From the NCBI GenBank assembly GCA_964408455.1, contig CAYOZN010000026.1, positions 1 to 64,000 of the forward strand: a stretch of DNA of 64,000 nt, in the 5' to 3' direction. Every line of letters starts with the position of its first letter. The stretch's first letter is position 1. This document shows, piece after piece, positions 58,464 to 64,000 of this stretch. The position numbers were made by a program, and so were the translations under genes. The notes under the pieces are model-generated. The model ran no database searches. It was given only the letters and a program-made list of their open reading frames with translations, and was not told the DNA's origin. Source of the stretch: CAYOZN01 sp964408455. Lineage in GTDB: Bacteria; Planctomycetota; Phycisphaerae; UBA1845; UTPLA1.

Positions 58464-61259
58464 GTGGCCAAGACAAGAAAGCGCGCGCCGGCGAGCCGGC
58501 GCGCCGAAGGCGAAGAGGCCGACTCTTCCGAAAAGCGCGCCGCTCAGCCGGCGCGCAGCAAAGACTCACAGGCCGCCGCGCCGCGCCGCCGGCGCGGCCC
58601 GCGCAATCGAAAGACCGACAAACCGGCGGAAGCGGCCGCGGCGCCCCGGGCCGAATCGCCGCCCAAGGCACCGGTCGTTCAGGCTCCCGTCAAAAGCGAA
58701 GCGCCGCAGTTGAGATTTGTCCCGGCCCCTCCCGCGCCGGCCGGCTCCGACACCGATTTTGGCGCAGGCATTTTCGACGACGAACCGGCGAGCCATGTTG
58801 CCGCGCCTGCCGCGCCTCAGCGGCCCGCCGAGACGGAAGACCGCCCGGACGTGTTCGACACGGGCACGCGCGCGGCGCCCGCGTCGTTCGAGCCGGATGT
58901 CTTCGACGCCGGCACGGCCGAGGCGCCGGCTTCCGACCGCGGCGGTGCCGTGCCGGCGGCCTCCGGCGACGTCGCGGAGTCAATCGATCACGAGAACGAA
59001 TTGCTCGCCCGGCGCGAGAAGGCGGCCGCGGCGCGCAAGGATCGCCGAAGTCGCAAGAGCCGCAAGCAGCGCCTCGAGGAAGAGGCCGAGGTGATCGCGG
59101 CTCTCAAGCGCGAACGCGAGCGGATGGCAATGATGCGCGATCCCGAGCTGGCCGCGCCCGAGTTGGCATCATCTTCCGCGGCAGTGTCGGATGCCGCGGC
59201 CGAGCATTTCGAGGAAGTCGTATCGGAGGTGTTCGATCCGGCCCAGGACGCGCGGACCGAGCGCGCGACGGACGAGGGGGTTGAGAATTTCGCCGGCGAC
59301 GAAGATGCCGACGATGGGTCCGAGGCCGCCGTGGCCGAGGCACCCTCCGATGAACCGCAGGAGCGCCGCGGGCGGCGACGCCGCCGTCGACGGCGTCCCG
59401 GGGCGCCGCCGGAGATTGCCCCGGCGCCGGAGGCTGACGAAGACAGCGTCCCGACCGAGGACGACCTGGAAGAATCGCCGGTCGCGTTTGACGTGGACGG
59501 CGAGTTTGAGGAGGTCATGGTCGAGGACGCCGAGTCCGCGGAGGACGAGGCGCCGCGGCCGGTGTCGGGCGAACGGCAGGAGATGCTGATCAACGTCGCC
59601 GACGCCGAGGAGTGCCGCATCGCCATCATGCGGGCCGGCCGGCTCGACGAGCTGTACATCGAGCGCGCCAGCGCTTCGTCAAACGTCGGAAACATCTACA
59701 AAGGTCGCGTGACCAACGTGGAGCCGTCGATCCAGGCGGCATTTGTTGACTTCGGCCTGCCGACGCACGGCTTTCTGCACATCAGCGATCTGCACCCGCA
59801 GTACTTCCCCGATTCCCGGGGAGAGCCCGAGCAGGTCGGCAAGAAGACGCCGCGGCGACATCGCCCGCCGATTCAGAACTGCCTGCGCCGCGGGCAGGAG
59901 GTCATCGTCCAGGTCATCAAGGAAGGCATCGGCACCAAGGGGCCGACGCTGTCGACCTACATTTCCATTCCCGGCCGCTTTCTGGTGATGATGCCGGGGA
60001 TGGACCAGCTCGGCGTGTCGCGCAAGATCGACGACGACGAAAAGCGCCGGAAGATGCGCGACATCCTGGCCCAGCTCTCGCTGCCCAAGAACATGGGCTT
60101 CATCGTCCGCACCGCGGGGGTCGACCGGCCGAAGCGCGATCTCCAGCGCGACTTGAATTACCTCTCGCGCCTCTGGAAGAAGGTCGCCGTGCGCATCAAG
60201 AAGGAGCCGGCGCCGGCCGCCATCTACAAGGAGTCTGACCTCGTCATCCGTACGATTCGCGACGTGTTCGACTCCAACCTCCAGCGCATCATCGTCGACA
60301 GCCCGGCCGTTGCGGGGCGCGTGCGGGAGTTTCTCGCGATCGCCAGCCCGCGGACCCACGACGTCGTGGAGGTGTACGAGGGGCGCGAGCCGCTGTTCTA
60401 CAAGTATGGCATCGAGGCCGAGATCGAGCGGCTGCACAGCAAGTACGTGCCACTTCCCTGCGGCGGATCGCTGGTGATTGAATCGACCGAGGCCATGGTG
60501 GCCATCGACGTCAACTCGGGGCGCTTCCGCGTTCACGACGATGCCGAGGAGACGGCCTTCCGCGTCAATCTCGAGGCCGTGGATGAGATCGCCCGCCAGC
60601 TCCGGCTGCGCGATCTGGGCGGCCTGATCGTCTGCGACCTGATCGACATGACGGCCGATCGCCACCGGCGCGTCGTCGCCCGCACCCTCAACGACGCGTT
60701 GAAGAAGCACAAGGAGCGGGCCAAGGTGCTGCCCATTTCGCGCTTCGGCCTGCTGGAAATGACGCGTCAGCGCCAGGGACCGTCGCTCTTCAAAAGTCTC
60801 TTTCGCGAATGCCCGAGGTGTTCGGGCAGCGGCCGCGTCAAGGCGCCGGAGTCGGTCGCCCTCGATCTCATGCGGCAGATTCGCATCGCCAGCCATCAGG
60901 AGGGCGTCGCCCGCATCGACGTGCGGGCCTCGACGCCGGTCGCCAACGACCTGCTCAATCGCAAGCGGATTCAACTGGCCGATATTGAGCGTGCCGCCGC
61001 CCAGACCATCTGCATTAATGGTGTGGACGACTTTCTGGTCGATCAGTTTGAAATGACGTGTTCTGATCGGCGGGGCCGCGATGTGTATACCGCGCGCTCC
61101 GGCATGCGTCACGTCGAGCACGGCCCGGCGCCGTTGGCGCCCCCCAACCGGATGCCCCAGGGATCGCCGCGACCGAACGGCTCCGCCCCGCATGGGCAAC
61201 CGCGTCGCCACGGCGAAGGCAGGGGTCGGCGGCGCGGAGGACGCAGGCGAAGGCGCTGA
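58464..61259 (+). CDS. rne: Ribonuclease E/G family protein
   Basis: A 931-residue endoribonuclease of the RNase E/G family, starting with GTG (AAGGA upstream). The first about 370 residues are a disordered Ala/Glu/Arg-rich region, the reverse of the E. coli arrangement with its C-terminal disordered part. S1 domain at about 409 (NVGNIYKGRVTNVEPSIQAAFVDFG), DNase I-like domain with MVAIDVNSGRF (about 679) and LIVCDLIDMT (about 726) for the metal, Zn-link cysteines CPRCSGSGR (about 782). The N-terminal extension may hold binding sites for a degradosome, which is inferred. The C-terminus is Arg/Gly-rich. Confidence 0.93.
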   Translation: MAKTRKRAPASRRAEGEEADSSEKRAAQPARSKDSQAAAPRRRRGPRNRKTDKPAEAAAAPRAESPPKAPVVQAPVKSEAPQLRFVPAPPAPAGSDTDFGAGIFDDEPASHVAAPAAPQRPAETEDRPDVFDTGTRAAPASFEPDVFDAGTAEAPASDRGGAVPAASGDVAESIDHENELLARREKAAAARKDRRSRKSRKQRLEEEAEVIAALKRERERMAMMRDPELAAPELASSSAAVSDAAAEHFEEVVSEVFDPAQDARTERATDEGVENFAGDEDADDGSEAAVAEAPSDEPQERRGRRRRRRRRPGAPPEIAPAPEADEDSVPTEDDLEESPVAFDVDGEFEEVMVEDAESAEDEAPRPVSGERQEMLINVADAEECRIAIMRAGRLDELYIERASASSNVGNIYKGRVTNVEPSIQAAFVDFGLPTHGFLHISDLHPQYFPDSRGEPEQVGKKTPRRHRPPIQNCLRRGQEVIVQVIKEGIGTKGPTLSTYISIPGRFLVMMPGMDQLGVSRKIDDDEKRRKMRDILAQLSLPKNMGFIVRTAGVDRPKRDLQRDLNYLSRLWKKVAVRIKKEPAPAAIYKESDLVIRTIRDVFDSNLQRIIVDSPAVAGRVREFLAIASPRTHDVVEVYEGREPLFYKYGIEAEIERLHSKYVPLPCGGSLVIESTEAMVAIDVNSGRFRVHDDAEETAFRVNLEAVDEIARQLRLRDLGGLIVCDLIDMTADRHRRVVARTLNDALKKHKERAKVLPISRFGLLEMTRQRQGPSLFKSLFRECPRCSGSGRVKAPESVALDLMRQIRIASHQEGVARIDVRASTPVANDLLNRKRIQLADIERAAAQTICINGVDDFLVDQFEMTCSDRRGRDVYTARSGMRHVEHGPAPLAPPNRMPQGSPRPNGSAPHGQPRRHGEGRGRRRGGRRRRR

Positions 61260-61347
61260 TTTCTGCGACGGGTCCGCCGGGCGTCCGGCACCGGGAGCCC
61301 GGCGCGGCCGCGCGCGGCGCGCAAGGTCAGACGGATTCACAGGAGCA

Positions 61348-61806
61348 ATGGCGTTGATGCCGACGATTTTTCGCTCTTTTCCGCTCAGGTGTTCAGCCCT
61401 GGTCGCCGTGGCGTGGGTTGCCGCTGCGGGATGCAGCGGTCCGATCCGGCTGCTCGATCCCGGGGCCGGCGAGCGCATGGCCGCCAATCAGAATAAGCCG
61501 CTGCTCTTTTACTTCCGGGCCTGGGATTCTACCCAGCACCGGAACATGATCACGTCGGTCTTCAATCATGCCGCCGTCCGAACCCAGTTGCGCGACGTCA
61601 TCGCCGTCGAGCTGGAGTTTGCCTGGAGCGAGCCCTATCGGTCGCGCTATGGCGTGCAGCAGGCGCAGGTCTGCGTCATGTGCAGGCCCGACGGCACCAA
61701 GGTCGGCTCCAACAAGTACGTCAATCCCGTGCCCACACCCGAATCGTTCGCCGAGTGGATCGGACAAACCAAGATCATCGCGATGCCCGCGGCCGACGCG
61801 CAATAG
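61348..61806 (+). CDS. Lipoprotein with thioredoxin-like fold lacking the CxxC
   Basis: A 152-residue lipoprotein: signal and lipobox AAGC, then NKPLLFYFRAWDSTQHRNMITSVFNHAAVRTQLRD and YGVQQAQVCVMCRPDGTKVG, which aligns with thioredoxin-like proteins (KPVLLDF..., AV.., YGV....VV..PDG). The redox CxxC is replaced by DSTQ, so no redox activity is expected. AGGAG lies at 61341-61345; ATG 61357 (spacing 11) is the better start by spacing but 61348 is also possible. It ends the gyrA-to-rne group. Function unknown. Confidence 0.7.
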   Translation: MALMPTIFRSFPLRCSALVAVAWVAAAGCSGPIRLLDPGAGERMAANQNKPLLFYFRAWDSTQHRNMITSVFNHAAVRTQLRDVIAVELEFAWSEPYRSRYGVQQAQVCVMCRPDGTKVGSNKYVNPVPTPESFAEWIGQTKIIAMPAADAQ

Positions 61807-62020
61807 CACGCGCCGTCCGCCGCCGCAATGACGTCGCACGCGGTGGGCGCCCGCTTGCCCCCGGAGAATTGGGCGATGGGCCGCACGCCATGCCGGCCTT
61901 CCGACGCTGCGGCGCAATCCTCTTGCGAAAGGCCCCGTTTTGCCCTAATCCGGTTCGTATTGATCCGCTTTGCCGACCGCCCTTCGCGGCGAAGTGGCGA
62001 GCCCGCAGGAACCGGTAAAC

Positions 62021-63775
62021 ATGGGCGATCGCGCCTCCATCATCCGACACGACGTACCCGCCGCTCTCACGGTGGCGCTGGTCGCCATTCCGCAGTGCAT
62101 GGGATTTGCTGCCCTGGCGGGACTTCCGCCGGTAGCGGGCCTTTATGCGGCAGTGGTCATGGGCCTGGTGAACGGCCTGGTCACCAGTTCGACGAAGTCA
62201 ATCATCGGCCCGGCGATCACGACGAGTTCCATGGTGTATGGCGTGCTGGCCAGTGTGGCGAGGGACGATTCCTCACGATGGACGGAGATTGCCGCGCTTC
62301 TGGCGGTGCTGGTCGGCGGCATGACGCTGGTGCTTGCAGCGCTGCGGGCCGCGGAGTTGGTTCGGTTCGTGTCGCGGTCGGTGCTGGTGGGGCTGACGGT
62401 CGGTGTCGGCGTGCTGATCTTCGGCGCCCAGCTTGCGCCTTTCCTGGGGATCCCGATGGAGCGCGAGCCGACGCTGGGGGTCCTGTTGTATCGCACGCTG
62501 CTTCGAGCGGGAGAAACGTCACGTCCCGACGTGGTGATGGGCCTTGCAACCATTGGAATGGTGTTGTTGGGCTCGCGTGTGGGGCGGCGGTTTCCGGCGG
62601 CATTCTGTGCCATCGTCGCGGGCGGAGTTGCAACGTGGCTGCTGTCGGGAACCGGCGCAGGGGCCGGGCTGGCGATCATCGATCCGGTGCCGCGCGAACT
62701 TACGACGCTGCCATGGCCGCGGTACGACGGACCATTCGTGACCGACCTGGTTTTCGGGGCGGCGGCGATCACGGTGGTGGGAATTATCCAGACGCTGGCG
62801 CTATCCAAGGCCTTCGCTGCGCGGAGCGGTGTACGAGTGAATGCCCGGCGCGAGTTGATCGCACTCGGGACATCGAACATCGCCGCCGGATTCTGCGGCG
62901 GCTTTCCGGGAGCGGAGAGCATTTCGCGATCGGCGATCAACGACATGGCCGGTGCGCGGTCGCGATGGTCTGGCGTCATAAGTGCCGTCGTCATGGCAGT
63001 GGTCGTGCTGGCGGCGGCACCTTTGTCGCAGTACATCACGAAGTCGGCGATCGCGGGGCTGATGATGGCGACGGCGTGGAGCGTCGTGGATTGGCGCGAG
63101 GTGCGCATCATTCTGACGAGCCCCGGGCAGGACCGGCTGGTGCTTCTTACCACGATCGTGTGCCTGCTGGTGCTGCCGATCCACTGGGCAGTCCTGATCG
63201 GCCTGGCGGCCTCGGTGGCGCTGTTTCTGCGGCGGGCCAGCCGGCTGCACCTGGTGGAGATGGTGGCGGGGGAGCGGGCGGCATTCTACGAGCAGCCGAT
63301 CGACGAGCGGACCGGCGCCAGCGCCATCACCATGCTCCAGGTGGAGGGGCCGCTGTTCTTCGCCCATGCCGACGAAGTCGGCGAGACGCTGGCAGCCGTG
63401 TTCTCGCGACGGCCGACGGTGACGATTTTGCGGATGCGGCGCACGCAGCAGATCGACTTCTCCGTGGTGACGGAGATTGACCGGGCGGTGCGGGCCTACG
63501 AGGCGGCGGGCGGGCGCTTCATCGTGTGCGGGCTGTCGCCGCGGATGCGACTGGAGCTGCTGGCCAGCCCGCTGGGCCGGACGATCGGGGCGAATTACAT
63601 GCTGCCGACCACGCGCAAAGTGTTTGGCTCGGCGCACGCGGCGATCGGACTGGCGAAGGAGATCGTGGCGCGCCAGGGCGCGGCCGCGGCGGGGGAGCGG
63701 CCGCTGCTGCGGCGGGCGGAACGCGCGCGGGGGGACGAGGCGAGTTTGGAGGGGGCGTGGGCGTATGAGATTTGA
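62021..63775 (+). CDS. SulP-family anion transporter with STAS domain
   Basis: Inner-membrane SulP/SLC26 protein of about 584 residues for sulfate, bicarbonate or other anions. The N-terminal core starts DVPAALTVALVAIPQCMGFAALAGLPPVAGLYAA and has STKSIIGPAITTSS; the middle has AGFCGGFPGAESISRSAIN. The C-terminal STAS domain is at about 440-560 (ITMLQVEGPLFFAHADEVGETLAAV, FSVVTEIDRAVRAYEAAGGRFIVCGL). ATG 62021 is the start with the family N-terminus; AGGA lies upstream. Substrate not predictable. A few bases after the gene no terminator is visible. Confidence 0.92.
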   Translation: MGDRASIIRHDVPAALTVALVAIPQCMGFAALAGLPPVAGLYAAVVMGLVNGLVTSSTKSIIGPAITTSSMVYGVLASVARDDSSRWTEIAALLAVLVGGMTLVLAALRAAELVRFVSRSVLVGLTVGVGVLIFGAQLAPFLGIPMEREPTLGVLLYRTLLRAGETSRPDVVMGLATIGMVLLGSRVGRRFPAAFCAIVAGGVATWLLSGTGAGAGLAIIDPVPRELTTLPWPRYDGPFVTDLVFGAAAITVVGIIQTLALSKAFAARSGVRVNARRELIALGTSNIAAGFCGGFPGAESISRSAINDMAGARSRWSGVISAVVMAVVVLAAAPLSQYITKSAIAGLMMATAWSVVDWREVRIILTSPGQDRLVLLTTIVCLLVLPIHWAVLIGLAASVALFLRRASRLHLVEMVAGERAAFYEQPIDERTGASAITMLQVEGPLFFAHADEVGETLAAVFSRRPTVTILRMRRTQQIDFSVVTEIDRAVRAYEAAGGRFIVCGLSPRMRLELLASPLGRTIGANYMLPTTRKVFGSAHAAIGLAKEIVARQGAAAAGERPLLRRAERARGDEASLEGAWAYEI

Positions 63776-63880
63776 AAGCTGAGACTTGAACCTCTGAGCG
63801 CAGTGCTTGCCCAGTCCTCGCCTACCTCGAACCGCGCAATCTCGAAACGCGAAAGCCGAATAACGGCCCAACCTGCGCGC

Positions 63881-64000
63881 CTACGGTGTTGTGGCCGGCT
63901 GAGCAGGCTGTGGCGCCGGCGCGGGCTGAATGAACCGATTGACCAGGGAATGCTGGCCGGTTGCGCCGAGGTATGCCCCGATGGCGCCGTTCACCACCGT
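63881..64000 (-). CDS. C-terminal part of a gene running out of the window
   Basis: A minus-strand frame enters from the right edge and ends at TAG 63883-63881. The 39 residues read from the window edge as TVVNGAIGAYLGATGQHSL then VNRFIQPAPAPQPAQPATTP. A Pro/Ala/Gln-rich tail of this kind is usual for exported or linker regions. Family not recognisable. Confidence 0.55.
   Translation of the reverse strand, partial: TVVNGAIGAYLGATGQHSLVNRFIQPAPAPQPAQPATTP

Noticed and set aside
59679..61487. Minus-strand open frame of 602 codons
   Set aside because: Opposite the RNase E/G gene, whose S1, catalytic and Zn-link motifs are certain.

Overview
The window looks like a chromosomal contig of a planctomycete, most likely a Phycisphaerae-like lineage. 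The DNA is GC-rich. Evidence: a TIGR02999-type ECF sigma factor next to a Ser/Thr kinase with TPR repeats, a dockerin-like C-terminus on a large repeat protein, secreted proteins with DUF1559-like FVDGH motifs, many small lipoproteins, lpxD (so an outer membrane with lipid A) and a type IV pilus/type II secretion PilM-like operon. The lineage is inferred from gene content only. One 100-N assembly gap is present. No rRNA, tRNA, CRISPR or complete IS/phage was seen.

Layout. 1-9.0 kb: EamA permease, lipoate ligase/octanoyltransferase, two glycosyltransferases, a secreted HExxH protein, an AI-2E-family permease, and a Xer recombinase overlapped by a small Cys-rich gene. 9-18 kb: obg and rpmA (separated by a terminator, no rplU), an S1/P1 nuclease, three small lipoproteins, lpxD and an isoprenylcysteine-methyltransferase-like protein. 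18-22 kb: an OmpA-like lipoprotein, a VapBC-like module between two degenerate direct repeats, and a sodium:solute symporter. 22.6-27.9 kb: a PilM protein fused to a membrane and periplasmic part, then two single-pass proteins (PilN/O/P-like position). 28-36.4 kb: CAP-domain lipoprotein, HExxH DUF1570-like protein, two large secreted planctomycete-type proteins, a lipoprotein with a very acidic tail, and a UvrC-N-like protein whose GIY-YIG signature is lost. 36.44-36.86 kb: a mosaic array of eleven near-identical hairpins between two convergent genes. 36.9-39.1 kb: an overlapping operon ECF sigma - zinc anti-sigma - secretin-N-domain protein. 39-42.5 kb: polyprenyl synthase, moaC, carbamate kinase, two small ORFs. 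42.6-50.1 kb: Ser/Thr kinase plus ECF sigma, a large tandem-repeat dockerin-like protein containing the assembly gap, and a calcium-binding-repeat lipoprotein.

50.7-61.8 kb is a long co-directional housekeeping run: gyrA, comF, hpf, ptsN, HPr, ptsI, a DUF2344 protein, RNase E/G and a lipoprotein. The hpf-ptsN-HPr-EI set is a complete phosphate-relay chain with no sugar permease in the window, so it probably acts as a regulatory PTS. The window ends with a SulP anion transporter and the C-terminus of an unidentified minus-strand gene.

The least explained features are the 36.4-kb hairpin array, the degenerate UvrC-like gene beside it, the sigma/anti-sigma/secretin-domain operon, the PilM fusion, and the U-rich repeat leader of obg that lacks a Shine-Dalgarno sequence.
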